This document shows, piece by piece, positions 43,101-51,808 of a stretch of DNA of 64,000 bases. A program made the translations under genes and the position numbers. Numbering within the stretch: the first letter of the stretch is position 1; each line of letters starts with the position of its first letter. The notes beneath the pieces were generated by a model that ran no database searches, was not told where the DNA came from, and saw nothing but the letters and a program-made list of their open reading frames with translations. The DNA lies in assembly GCF_034930985.1 (NCBI RefSeq), contig NZ_JAYGIM010000001.1:372001-436000 (forward strand). Reading direction: 5' to 3'. Origin of the DNA: Arcicella lustrica (lineage in GTDB: Bacteria; Bacteroidota; Bacteroidia; Cytophagales; Spirosomataceae).

Positions 43101-43367
43101 TTTATAACCGATACTCGAAAACGATAGTCTATTATTAGCATTAGAAACTCTGATAACGAAGTTACCTTCTACGTCAGAACTCACACCTTTAATGATACGA
43201 TTATCACGGTCAAGCTCAGCAACCGTAACACCTATTACGGCAGAGCTATCTTTGAGGTCAACTATTTTGCCTCGAACGGTATGTAAAGTAGATGTTTGTG
43301 CTATTGAAATGTGTTGACATAATAGCAATACACCCGTTATGATTAGTAATTTGGTAAAAATTTTCAT
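40101..43367 (-). CDS. SusC/RagA-family TonB-linked outer-membrane protein (first pair)
   Basis: 1088 residues. Signal peptide 1-23 (ISIAQ), CarboxypepD_reg-like domain at about 30-110 (VRGKIVDLKDSSAVIGVTVA), a TonB-box-like DEVVVSARPTD at about 115, plug with DQMLQGRLAGVDITAASGDP, IRIRGTSSINSSVEPMIVVDG and IAVLKDAAATAMWGSRAANG, and a barrel ending TVTFGLVATF. The spacing to the upstream FAS1 gene is 69 bp and to SusD 46 bp. It shares family architecture with the SusC at 32004-35225 but is clearly diverged, so the pairs probably differ in ligand. Confidence 0.95.
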   Translation of the reverse strand: MKIFTKLLIITGVLLLCQHISIAQTSTLHTVRGKIVDLKDSSAVIGVTVAELDRDNRIIKGVSSDVEGNFVIRVSNANNRLSFSSIGYKTQKIDIKGKSSLKIWMEATTSDLDEVVVSARPTDNGLMSVSERNTTIAVAKIDAKMVEDMQGTSIDQMLQGRLAGVDITAASGDPGTGMQIRIRGTSSINSSVEPMIVVDGMPYETSIPSDFNFGTADEMGYASLLNLAPSDIKNIAVLKDAAATAMWGSRAANGVVVINTKRGTVGTPKVTYTFKGSVSKQPNAIPMLSGDQYSMLIPEAFMNRNGTPLNTQTVKEFQYDPNDPYWYNNYGQNVNWVDAITQLGYSQDHAVSITGGGEKAKYYASTGYFNQTGTTIGTGLSRINTRINLDYNVSNRIRFKTDLSFTHSDNARNYVSALTSNKDLIRSVAYSKMPNMSIFEYNDLGQLTGNYFSPLTNIQGTFSNTYNPVAMVKSAKNNIISERIIPHFQVQYDLVPQQWVATFDIQFDINNNKTNSFLPQVATGQTFTSPAVNVATDGDADGFAVTTKTSLIYTPKIKNTKHELTSLWALNTSDVKSVWQEAYVTNTASSDLTDVTNPARLTTSNLSSGVSQTRNIGVLMNVHYGFLDRYIFDVGIRGDGNSRFGPAYRYGLFPSISTKWIISDEPFMKRFDNLIEHLGLRMSYGQSGNAPRKDYLYYGKFNTLGWSYLGSSAVVPQTMQLNNLRWERIIGRNVGINLITRNRKLTIDAEFYKNSTKDLFFENLQIPAFTGFNTVQMNVGTMENSGWEFNLNLNAYKTKDVMVDFNMNIAHNTNVIREISDLYPRQGGIATVNGAYMTYMQVNNPFGSFYGYRYLGVYKDKAATVARGKSGEPIITPDAQSVYMRFNYPQTDYIFQPGDAMYEDINKDGNINYMDLVYLGNSNPAFTGGFGASASYKSFKLTTFFNFRSDYDVVNATRMSTTSMYGFGNQSTEVLSRWRKEGDETMVPRALYNTGYNWLGSSRYVEDASFVRFRTATLSYTFTKKALKTLNLSALRAYGTVENLMTWTNYSGQDPEVQMRGSDPFRVATDNSMTPPAKTVTFGLVATF

Positions 43368-43436
43368 TGGCTTATTTGCAAATTTTTAAACGAGTTGTGT
43401 GACCTAAAAATCCACTTGGTTTTCCAAGATTGAGAT

Positions 43437-45701
43437 TTAATTAGCCTTTAGATATCCATCAATCAAATGAATCATTGCTCTGTTAGAAAGGTTATTACTT
43501 TTATCAACCCTAACATTTGATTTTTTTGAAGTAGCATCAGCCAATTGCATTGAACCCACCGCATTTATTACAGAGATTTTTACGGGATCTCCTACCGCAT
43601 CTTTCAATAAAGTTTCCATAGCGCCAGATTCTTTTCCGTCTGTAGCAACTACTTTTTTGTTCAGGATATGGTAGTTAATAAAATCTTCAACAATCTTTTT
43701 GTCAAGTAAACTAGTCGGGTTAAAGTTTGGTGTTTTTACTGCTCCAGAGCCTGTTCCGGGTAAAAGACCAGCATTTACTGCTGCTTGGATTGCAGCATTG
43801 TCTGGCACAAAGAATGTATAAAAACTACCTTCGTTTACACCATTGATTGCAAATGTCGCCGCCGTGAAAAGCGTAGAGTTTTTAAGGTATTGATAGAAAT
43901 TATAATATGGTAAATCTGAAGTAGCACCTAGCACAGAAAGGTCTTTTCCGATTGGGTCGGCGATAGATGTGTTGTTTGGTGCAAAATTTAATAAACCATT
44001 TGTATAATAAACCTTACCATTTGTAGCAGTTTTAGATTTTGTCACAGTGATAGGTGCATTTTTAGTCCCTGTTGAATATATTTTATTGTTTTCAAATTTG
44101 ATATATTCACCATTGATGGCATCAATTACTCCTTTTCCTGATAAATCACCCAATTGATTTTGTGGTGTATAAATCACACTGGTAGCCACAATTCTTTGAA
44201 GACTTGCCAAAACTGAAGTTCCAGGAGTACGAGTTGTAGAGCCAGGTGGAGTATAACCCCATTCACTGTTGGCAATGTTAGATACAAATTTTGAAGGGTC
44301 ATAATCATAACCTGCAGCTTTAAATGCTTCATCACTAATCATAAACAAAGTATAATTTACTCTTGGGTTAAGAATGGTGTTTTTCCAGTCCATATCCAAA
44401 ATTCTAGTCATTATACTGAATTTAGGATCTAAATAAGCTTTAGAATAAACCGAAGAAAACAGGTTTGATGCCTGTACTTTGTTTGTTCCATAAAACATGG
44501 CATTACTCAATACTTTTTTCTCAACCACATCTACATTTGCATCAAAGCGAGCTTCTTCTCCCAAAGCATTGAAACTGTTTCTGAATTTTGAAGGCCAAAC
44601 TGTAGTTGGGAACAAATGGGCATTGATAAGGTCGATGATGATACCCGGAGGCATGGCATCCAATGAAGTATAGTTTTCTAACAATACATTATTGATATAC
44701 TGATTCAAAACATCATTTGTAGGAATAAATGCAGACCACATATCTAACTGAGAATCATTCTCGGCATTTTTCAAGAAGTTTTCACAGTTTGGAGCGAATG
44801 TTAAAAACTTGCCGCTACTTGCTTGTTTGTTGAATGTCTTTACATACACTTTATCGCCTTTACCTGTTAAATTGGCGTATTTTGTAGTCATTGGGTCATT
44901 CAAAGCGTAAGTAGATGCGTATTTTTCAATTAAATTTCTGAAAACGCTGTATTGTGGTTTGGTACGTAAAAACTCATCAATTGACGGTTGTGGATTTAAT
45001 ACATGGTCAATTTCATGAATCATTCCATTTTCAGCAAAAATATCAGCGTTAACGACCTTTGCTTCCATCACGTTGAAACCTGTATAAGGAGTATTTGGAT
45101 AGAAGTAATTGTAATCTGTAGCACTTAAGCCAATCGCAGAAAAGTATTCGCTAGTGAAGTATGAAATGTGTTTGTTGTTGTTATCGCCAACGATGTAATT
45201 GTTGTTTGGACGATTGAGTGAAACGGCTTTCAATTTTGTTCCTTCAAAAGTAGTTTCATCATAAAAACCTGTATAATAAGCGGTTTTTCTTCTGAAAGCT
45301 CTTGCTTCTTGCCAACCCAATGGCGACTGATAGTCTGGCAAACGAGTTTGGTCAAAAGCATTGAATACTAACATACTTTGTACAATTTCTCTGGCTTTCA
45401 CCGAATCAATTGCTGCAAGCGTAAGTCCAGTACTTGTAAAATAAGTTTTGAAAGCATCGTCATTTGGAGCAAAGAAAGTCCAATAACCAGCGCTACTCAA
45501 AGTACGTTGGTAGCCACTTTTATCAATCACACCTAAAAGCGAAGTAAAATTGCCTTTACTTTGAAGGGTTTGATAAATTGGGGGCTCTAAGGTTGCTGGG
45601 CGTTTGTAAATATCCAGCTCTTCTTTAGTACAGCTACTAAGTAAAGTGAATACGCCACCCAGTATGACAAAAAAATAACGGAAAGAGTATTGAAACATCA
45701 T
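43437..45701 (-). CDS. Large fasciclin lipoprotein with four FAS1 domains, first gene of the operon
   Basis: 754 residues. Lipobox LLSSC with Cys24. FAS1-like units by eye: 1, about 40-240 (FTSLLGVIDKSGYQRTLSSA, WTFFAPNDDAFKTYF, NGMIHEIDHVLNPQPS); 2, about 245-420 (YSVFRNLIEKYASTYALND, SAFIPTNDVLNQYI); 3, about 425-585 (FSIMTRILDMDWKNTI, YTLFMISDEAFKAAGYD, NGLLNFAPNNTSI); 4, about 605-752 (FYTFFVPDNAAIQAAV, AMIHLIDGYLKAN). It opens the minus-strand run, 69 bp before SusC, and has the longest surface stalk of the three. An adhesive or polymer-binding role outside the cell is the family expectation. Confidence 0.85.
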   Translation of the reverse strand: MMFQYSFRYFFVILGGVFTLLSSCTKEELDIYKRPATLEPPIYQTLQSKGNFTSLLGVIDKSGYQRTLSSAGYWTFFAPNDDAFKTYFTSTGLTLAAIDSVKAREIVQSMLVFNAFDQTRLPDYQSPLGWQEARAFRRKTAYYTGFYDETTFEGTKLKAVSLNRPNNNYIVGDNNNKHISYFTSEYFSAIGLSATDYNYFYPNTPYTGFNVMEAKVVNADIFAENGMIHEIDHVLNPQPSIDEFLRTKPQYSVFRNLIEKYASTYALNDPMTTKYANLTGKGDKVYVKTFNKQASSGKFLTFAPNCENFLKNAENDSQLDMWSAFIPTNDVLNQYINNVLLENYTSLDAMPPGIIIDLINAHLFPTTVWPSKFRNSFNALGEEARFDANVDVVEKKVLSNAMFYGTNKVQASNLFSSVYSKAYLDPKFSIMTRILDMDWKNTILNPRVNYTLFMISDEAFKAAGYDYDPSKFVSNIANSEWGYTPPGSTTRTPGTSVLASLQRIVATSVIYTPQNQLGDLSGKGVIDAINGEYIKFENNKIYSTGTKNAPITVTKSKTATNGKVYYTNGLLNFAPNNTSIADPIGKDLSVLGATSDLPYYNFYQYLKNSTLFTAATFAINGVNEGSFYTFFVPDNAAIQAAVNAGLLPGTGSGAVKTPNFNPTSLLDKKIVEDFINYHILNKKVVATDGKESGAMETLLKDAVGDPVKISVINAVGSMQLADATSKKSNVRVDKSNNLSNRAMIHLIDGYLKAN

Positions 45702-46830
45702 TCTTTATGGTTTATGTATATTATAGGAATTGTGATTTATGCTAATTAAAATACGTCGCAACGCAACAAAATGAAGGTTATGAACCTTCGTTGAAAAGGA
45801 GAATACCTCTATTGGAAAAAATTAACAAAAGCCTTTGAATGAGCCAATTTGTAGGATAGTGTGTTTTTAACACATTTCGAAATTTTACTGAAGAAGTACA
45901 GTTTTTTCATAGATAAAATGGATTGCTTGTATGTGATTAAATGAAATAATTGCTTGAAAATGCTCAGAGAATTACTGAAAAGGTATGGAAATATGATTCC
46001 ACAGTGAGGCTAAAAGATGTCGTGTTTCCTTCCATCATTGTCAAAATTTAGTATATATTAAGAGAGTGATTTAAATGTTTTATAAAATCTTATATTGTAT
46101 TTTATAAATTATTTATTGTAAAATAACCTATTTGGCTTTCCTGAACCATCATGTACCATCCTGTAAATTATGTTAAATATTAGAATAGTACAATCTTTGA
46201 CAATTGTCAAGTCAACTTGGAAAAAAAAAGTATTTTCTAAGAAAATTTATAATAGTTCTTTCTTGTAAAAGACATGAAAAGAGAGATTGCCCATAGCCCT
46301 CAAAAAGATTTTTTTTCAGGCTTTAAAAAACAATGGATAGCTATTTCAGGAAATAATGTTGAATTTTTACGGATTATACTACCCTTATCGACTGATTTTT
46401 AGTAAGTAATGAGTATTTTTTACTAGAAGTGTTACTGAATTTAGGCAACATATTAAGATGAAAAAAGCCAAAATAAAGCTTTATCACTAATGAATTTTAT
46501 GAGAATTGGTATTTTTAAATCATCATGATAAGTACTATAGATTAGGCGATGAATTGGCTGGGTATTCGTTTTGTATTAAAATTTTGAAGCATTACCTGCA
46601 AAATCTGTTGTATTTTTCTAATACAAACTTCATTGATAAAATGAAGATTTTTTTATTTTCTGTCCTTTTTTGCGGGTTTTGTAAGGAGAAATGGGTAAAA
46701 AAATCACTCAATATAGCCTTTTTATCAAGTTTATCTGCTCTTTTTTCAATTTCAACCCAAATGTTAGCTAGTTTAAAACATTTTTTAATTTACATTTCTA
46801 AGCAATACTAGCTTTGATGAAAAAAAGACA
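45702..46830. other. 1.1-kb gene-free spacer between the FAS1-SusCD operon and the LytS-type kinase gene
   Basis: Very AT-rich with no convincing gene. Visible sites: a perfect 14-bp palindrome TTGACAATTGTCAA (46197-46210), and a direct repeat with 10-bp period, ACCATCATGT-ACCATCCTGT (46145-46164). The spacer must hold promoters for both divergent transcripts. An open frame at 46506-46811 has only a TTG start and a hydrophobic low-complexity product and is not called. Confidence 0.6.
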
Positions 46831-48372
46831 ATGAATTCACACGAAAAATTTAGAACCTACGAAGTATTTTTTATTCTTTTTGCCGTCATCTTTTATGTAG
46901 TAAGAAGGCTCTTTGGAATTGCCCATGATTTCGATGTTGATATTGAATATCTTGAGCGAATTCCTTTACCCAATCATGTCATTTGGAGTGGCTTAGCTTC
47001 TTATGACCAATACCTTAATAACATATTCCCGACTATTGCTGCCGCAGTACTTTTTACTGCGGCTTGGTTTGTTTTCCATTACTTTTTCTTTCCTGCCATC
47101 AAACAGAAAAATTATGATATTTCAACTGTTTTATGGATGGTTTTTGTAGTTGTTTTGGTATTAGCCAGTTGTTTTATTTACAAAGAATATAAACTCTTTT
47201 GGCGTTTTCGATATGACGTTCATGGGAATCCCATTGGATTTAAAGTGTTTTCACTTTTTAGAAAGTTATATGTACTGACTGATGCTTTTGCGAGCATTAT
47301 TATCATCGCACTTTATGAAGTCGTTGCCCAGTTATATTATTATACTGCCGATTTATTTGAAAAAGAACGCCAGCCCAAACAACAGTTTTTGAATAACTTA
47401 ATTTTGTTTTTAGCCTTAGCTTCAATTGCTCTGTTTACACTTTTTGGCGAGGTTGCCAATTTGATTGTTGGTTTGACGGGCTTAGTAATTGGACTGACAC
47501 AAATACTCTTGATTGCTGGTTTGCATCATCTTTCTTTCAAAATTGTCATTCCTTATTTTGCACAAATCAATTATTCAAAAAAGAATGAGATTGTCATTCC
47601 TATGCTTTGGCTTTTTGTATATGGTTTATTTAACATCATTCTTTATTTACTTTGGTACAGAATTGCGAATACTGGCTTTTACTTTGGTCTTGTAATTCTT
47701 CCACATTTGCTAGGTTTCTTTTCGGCATTGGTTCGTTGGTTATTTTTCCAAGAGAAAAAACAGTTACAAACACAAGTATTTCAAAAATCAGCCGAGCTTG
47801 TTACTTTGCGTTCGCAGATTAATCCACACTTTTTATTTAATGCGCTGAATACTCTATACGCAGTAGCGTTGAAAGAAAATGCTGAAAAGACTTCTAATGG
47901 AATTCAGAAATTAGGCGATATGATGCGCTTTATGTTGCACGAAAACCACCAAGAACGTATTCCATTAAGTAAAGAAATAGAATATTTAGAGAATTTTATC
48001 GAAATTCAAAGAATGCGTTTAGACGAATCGCATGATATTGAAATTAAGGTAAATATTCAGCAGCTTGACTATGAGATTTATATTGCACCCATGTTGTTGA
48101 ATCCTTTTGTAGAAAATGCTTTTAAGCACGGCATCAGTTTCAGAAAACCATCTTGGATTTACATTACACTTACTTTTGATGCTCAAAAACTTTATTTTAA
48201 AGTACATAATTCATTGCATCCTAAAAATGAAAACGATACCGAAAAACAATCTGGCATAGGTTTAGAAAATGTACAAAAACGACTGGAACTGATTTATCCA
48301 CAAAGACATACTTTAGAAATTCAACAATCTGAACAAGATTATTTTGTATCATTGACTTTAGGTATCTTTTAA
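46831..48372 (+). CDS. LytS/YehU-type sensor histidine kinase
   Basis: 513 residues. About seven membrane helices in residues 1-305 (FFILFAVIFYVVRRLFGI, PTIAAAVLFTAAWFVFHYFF), then a His_kinase domain (PF06580 type): LRSQINPHFLFNALNTLYAV with phospho-acceptor His333, LSKEIEYLENFIEIQRMR, the N-box PFVENAFKHG, and SGIGLENVQKRLELIYP. These kinases pair with LytTR response regulators, and one follows at 48598. A cell-surface or envelope signal is typical. It is divergent from the FAS1-SusCD operon, so control of that operon is plausible but only inferred from position. Confidence 0.92.
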   Translation: MNSHEKFRTYEVFFILFAVIFYVVRRLFGIAHDFDVDIEYLERIPLPNHVIWSGLASYDQYLNNIFPTIAAAVLFTAAWFVFHYFFFPAIKQKNYDISTVLWMVFVVVLVLASCFIYKEYKLFWRFRYDVHGNPIGFKVFSLFRKLYVLTDAFASIIIIALYEVVAQLYYYTADLFEKERQPKQQFLNNLILFLALASIALFTLFGEVANLIVGLTGLVIGLTQILLIAGLHHLSFKIVIPYFAQINYSKKNEIVIPMLWLFVYGLFNIILYLLWYRIANTGFYFGLVILPHLLGFFSALVRWLFFQEKKQLQTQVFQKSAELVTLRSQINPHFLFNALNTLYAVALKENAEKTSNGIQKLGDMMRFMLHENHQERIPLSKEIEYLENFIEIQRMRLDESHDIEIKVNIQQLDYEIYIAPMLLNPFVENAFKHGISFRKPSWIYITLTFDAQKLYFKVHNSLHPKNENDTEKQSGIGLENVQKRLELIYPQRHTLEIQQSEQDYFVSLTLGIF

Positions 48373-48427
48373 ATATTTTTGAGTGATTAGTATCGGATTC
48401 TTATATTTTACACAAAAAAATCCGTAG

Positions 48428-48482
48428 TGGCAACCCTTGCGGTTGCCCATCCATTGTGTGTTGGCAACCACAAGGGTTGCCA
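48428..48482. repeat. REP-like hairpin between the kinase and regulator genes
   Basis: 20-bp arms (48428-48447, beginning TGGCAACCCTTG; 48463-48482, ending CAAGGGTTGCCA) pair with one mismatch around a 15-nt loop. Its GC content is well above its surroundings, as for dispersed extragenic palindromes. It may attenuate transcription between the two genes. Confidence 0.75.
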
Positions 48483-48563
48483 ACAATTAGAAAAAGGTTT
48501 TAAAAGAAAATGTCCAGTAATCAGGCTAATTATTATTTAGAAAATCAATTGTACAAAAAAACA

Positions 48564-48591
48564 TTCACAATTCATCACTCACAACTCACCA
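48564..48591. repeat. Four tandem heptanucleotides just before the LytTR gene
   Basis: TTCACAA, TTCATCA, CTCACAA, CTCACCA in exact 7-bp phase, ending six bases before the ATG at 48598, i.e. inside the likely ribosome-landing region. Same type of phased repeat as at 2216-2310 and 55183-55371. Confidence 0.65.
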
Positions 48592-48597
48592 TTTAAA

Positions 48598-49284
48598 ATG
48601 ATTGCCATAGCCATCGATGACGAGCCAAAAGCCTTAGAAGTAATTCAATTTCATGCTTCAAAAATTCCTTTTTTGGAATTAAAAGCAACTTTTACCGATG
48701 CTTTTGAGGCAATTCCTTATCTGCAAAATAATAAAGTAGATTTGATTTTCTTGGACATCAAAATGCCTGATATTTCGGGTATCGACTTTGTGCATTGCTT
48801 ACAAAAAGTACCCATGATAATTTTTACAACAGCGTATTCAGAGTACGCCGTGCAAGGTTTTGAATTAGATGCTGTTGATTACTTATTAAAGCCTTTTTCT
48901 TTAGCAAGATTTACCAAAGCTTGCAATAAGGCCTTGTCTATAAAAGAAAGTAAAGAAGTTGATGAACGAAATTTTGTTTTCATCAAAACAGGCTATGAAG
49001 AAGAAAAAGTATTGTTTGAAGATTTACTCTATATCGAAGCCGAAGGAAATTATCTCACTTTTTACTTGAAGAACAAAAAACTTTTGAGCCGCCAAACCAT
49101 GACGGATGTCCTACAAATATTGCCTGAAAAGTACTTTGTCAGGATTCATCGTTCTTATATTATCGCTTATCAAAAAGTAAGCAAAATTGCTCGACAATCT
49201 ATCTTTATTCAAGAAACAGAAATTCCAGTTGGAGCATCCTACGAAGAAAGTCTGACTTTGATTAAAGATAAATTGAAGACATAG
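48598..49284 (+). CDS. LytTR-family response regulator
   Basis: 228 residues. Receiver domain at 1-115 with DDE (7-9), phospho-acceptor Asp53 in FLDIKMP, Thr in IFTTAYS and Lys in LKPFS. LytTR DNA-binding domain at about 130-225: LLYIEAEGNYLTFYL, LSRQTMTDVLQILP and FVRIHRSYIIAYQKV. It binds direct-repeat DNA sites as a dimer (family knowledge) and pairs with the upstream LytS-type kinase, 225 bp away across a REP-like hairpin. Confidence 0.94.
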   Translation: MIAIAIDDEPKALEVIQFHASKIPFLELKATFTDAFEAIPYLQNNKVDLIFLDIKMPDISGIDFVHCLQKVPMIIFTTAYSEYAVQGFELDAVDYLLKPFSLARFTKACNKALSIKESKEVDERNFVFIKTGYEEEKVLFEDLLYIEAEGNYLTFYLKNKKLLSRQTMTDVLQILPEKYFVRIHRSYIIAYQKVSKIARQSIFIQETEIPVGASYEESLTLIKDKLKT

Positions 49285-49327
49285 CACAAAATCGTACCTC
49301 GGCTTTACAAGCCAAGTAAAAGAAAGC

Positions 49328-50521
49328 TCAAATTTTCAGTTTAACATTTAGCTTACCAAGCAAAGCCGTGATTCCAATAACAATAAAAGCGTAAATTAAA
49401 GATTTGATTAAACCTACGATGCCATCAGTAAGAAAACCAGGCAGAGTAATTCCCGATAATTCCGCAATGCTATAATACCAATACGGAATTAAATAGCAAG
49501 TAAGCGTACTTGTACCAGCGGTTTTGATGCTACTAAACCAAACCACTTTTTCTTTAATATCAACCAAATAGTAAATTATTGCAAAAAAGATAAAAGCGAT
49601 TCCACTACACAGCAAAACCCAAGTAGGAGTAGCTTGTATTTTAGAAATGATAAAGAAGTTTCTGGCAATAAAACCAAGGATGATGAGTACAACGCCAATC
49701 AATACGTATCTTCCCATCAATTGATATTGGTTTTCAGGCTTTGAAAATTGTTCCAATAAAATACTTGCCAAAATACCTGCAAAGGCAAAAGCAAAGAAAG
49801 CCCCATTGGCTAAAATCCAATCAGAAGGACCGCCAGCCCATATTTTTTGTAATAAACCAGCATGACCAGCAATTGCCAAAAGATTGAAAAACAAAAAGAA
49901 GAAAATCAATAAAGAAGTTTTTTGATAAGTAAACAAGTAAATAATGGCTGCTGTAAGGTAAGTCCAACCGATGAGCCCTAAAATTCCCCACCATTGTGGC
50001 GTCATTCCTATTAAATTATCAGTTGTTCCTGCCTTAAAAATGTAGGCTAATCTTAGTAAAATAAGTACACCAATAATTTGTAAGCCTAAAAAGATTTTAC
50101 TTTTAAAAGCATCTGTTTTGGGATATACATTCCAGATAAGAAAGAAACCAAGTACCATTAATATTTGAAATACTTCACTACTCATTCCAGTTGCTTCTGC
50201 ATTGATTTCGGGAACATTCACCGTAAAAACGCCCATAATTAATAAAGCAACTGAACGAGTAATAATATGCTTGACTAACTGTAAAGGCGTATCTCCTTTT
50301 GCGATACGATTTTTAATGGCAAAAGGAATTGCCATACCCAAAATAAATAAAAAGCAAGGAAAAACAACATCCGACAAACCCAAGAAATCTTGATTTGCCT
50401 CGGCATGTTCCAGCCACAGAGGAACGTTTTTCAATGTCCAAAGGTCGTTTACAAAAATCATTAAAAGCATTGTCAATGCCCTGAATATATCTATTGAAAA
50501 AATACGTTTAGCCTTTTCCAT
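49328..50521 (-). CDS. DUF5009 / heparan-alpha-glucosaminide N-acetyltransferase-like membrane protein
   Basis: 397 residues with about 10-11 membrane helices. The N-terminal signature SIDIFRALTMLLMIFVNDLW, the AEANQDFLGLSDVVFPCFLF segment and FILGMAIPFAIKNR match the HGSNAT-like family annotated DUF5009 in Bacteroidota. Lysosomal HGSNAT moves an acetyl group from acetyl-CoA across a membrane to terminal glucosamine; the bacterial activity is not settled. It begins 13 bases after the GH20-like gene, so the two are almost certainly cotranscribed and may act together on amino-sugar polymers (inference). Confidence 0.82.
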   Translation of the reverse strand: MEKAKRIFSIDIFRALTMLLMIFVNDLWTLKNVPLWLEHAEANQDFLGLSDVVFPCFLFILGMAIPFAIKNRIAKGDTPLQLVKHIITRSVALLIMGVFTVNVPEINAEATGMSSEVFQILMVLGFFLIWNVYPKTDAFKSKIFLGLQIIGVLILLRLAYIFKAGTTDNLIGMTPQWWGILGLIGWTYLTAAIIYLFTYQKTSLLIFFFLFFNLLAIAGHAGLLQKIWAGGPSDWILANGAFFAFAFAGILASILLEQFSKPENQYQLMGRYVLIGVVLIILGFIARNFFIISKIQATPTWVLLCSGIAFIFFAIIYYLVDIKEKVVWFSSIKTAGTSTLTCYLIPYWYYSIAELSGITLPGFLTDGIVGLIKSLIYAFIVIGITALLGKLNVKLKI

Positions 50522-50534
50522 TTGCTTTGAATGA

Positions 50535-51644
50535 TTACTTTATTAGTTGATTAATTTCTGTAAACATGGCTTTAAAACAGTTTGTGGAAGAATTTTCTTC
50601 TACTGTTTTGTTGGGATTTCTTCCATAAAACTCATCCAAAAAAGATTCCGCACTCGACCAAACCGTTTGCATCATTCCTTGAAAATGTGGTTTCATCGTA
50701 GCAGTGGACGATTGTCTGAATTTAAGCATATCCTGTGTTTGAATCACAGCAAATTTGGGCATTCTCCACGGACAAGTAATTACATCAAAACCTTTCATGG
50801 CAAAATAAACAGCCGTTTGGTCGGGGCGTTCGTAATGCCAATCACAAATAGTTACGTCTTTAGCAATTAAATCTATTGCCCTATGAGTATTGTTAAAACT
50901 ACCTTCCCACATGCCTATTCCAGTGGTTTTTCCATCAATTAGGCGGTCGCCCCAAATCCAGAGTTTTCTATTTTTTATCGCTAAATGATTTCTGATTTCA
51001 TTCACTTCTCCAGCAAATAATTCAGCTTTGTCTCTTCCTGAACATCTCGGACATTTATCATCGCCAATGTAAAATACTTCATCCATCCCTGCATGGAAAG
51101 CATTTGTCTCAAATACTTCACAGATTTCATCCATCAATGCAAAAACTACTTTATGCACTGTTGGATGTAGCGGGCAATAACTTTTACAATACAAGCCATC
51201 TGGATTGGGCCAAACATATTTTTCTGGCATTTTTACGGCTGGTGTTTCATCAAATTCAGGATATACTTTTAGCAGATTTGTGGTAGTAGCTGCCCAAGAC
51301 TGATGTCCCAATAAATTGATTTGCGGAATGATACGAATATTGTTTTTCTTACAAACACTAACCAATTTCTTTACATCCTTTTTAGAAAGTGCTTCGGGGT
51401 CACGGAGTTCTGGATGACTTTCAAATTGATAGTTATAATCAACTCGCAGGATGAGTGTATTTACTTGTCTAGGTGCTAATTCTTCTTGAATAAACTTGAC
51501 AAAATCATCCACTTTTTGTGCTTTTGGCGCTGTAATACAAAAACCACGAGTAGGGAGTAAGCTATCAATTTTTGATTGTGCCAATAAACTATTCCATAAA
51601 GTAGCACAGAAACTAATAAAGAGTAACAGAGAAAACTTAGCCAT
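50535..51644 (-). CDS. GH20-like beta-N-acetylhexosaminidase family protein, secreted
   Basis: 369 residues with a signal peptide (ends LLAQ before SKIDSLLP). A TIM-barrel: VNTLILRVDYNYQFESHPEL, IRIIPQINLLGHQSW, FHAGMDEVFYIG with the Asp188-Glu189 pair expected of GH20, and WHYERPDQ near the C-terminus. The motif reads GMDE rather than the classical GGDE. A CPRCSG segment (Cys198, Cys201) follows the catalytic pair, and CKSYCP precedes it, unusual for GH20. The N-terminal GH20b domain is absent, so it is a short, atypical member; activity is probable rather than proven. It precedes the HGSNAT-like gene by 13 bp. Confidence 0.75.
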   Translation of the reverse strand: MAKFSLLLFISFCATLWNSLLAQSKIDSLLPTRGFCITAPKAQKVDDFVKFIQEELAPRQVNTLILRVDYNYQFESHPELRDPEALSKKDVKKLVSVCKKNNIRIIPQINLLGHQSWAATTTNLLKVYPEFDETPAVKMPEKYVWPNPDGLYCKSYCPLHPTVHKVVFALMDEICEVFETNAFHAGMDEVFYIGDDKCPRCSGRDKAELFAGEVNEIRNHLAIKNRKLWIWGDRLIDGKTTGIGMWEGSFNNTHRAIDLIAKDVTICDWHYERPDQTAVYFAMKGFDVITCPWRMPKFAVIQTQDMLKFRQSSTATMKPHFQGMMQTVWSSAESFLDEFYGRNPNKTVEENSSTNCFKAMFTEINQLIK

Positions 51645-51808
51645 GATGAAGAGGATTTTTTAAATTGGATAACACTACAATTTGGCTAAATTCAATAAGG
51701 ATAACAAGGTGGTTTTACCCAAAAGCAGACAAAACAGGTCAGTTTTAGACCGAAAAAATAAGTCACTCGGAAATATGTTACTTGGTGAACTATAAATGAA
51801 TGTAGAAA

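Noticed and set aside
46506..46811. Open frame of 101 codons upstream of the LytS-type kinase
   Set aside because: Only a TTG start, low-complexity hydrophobic product, no domain, and it fills AT-rich promoter DNA.
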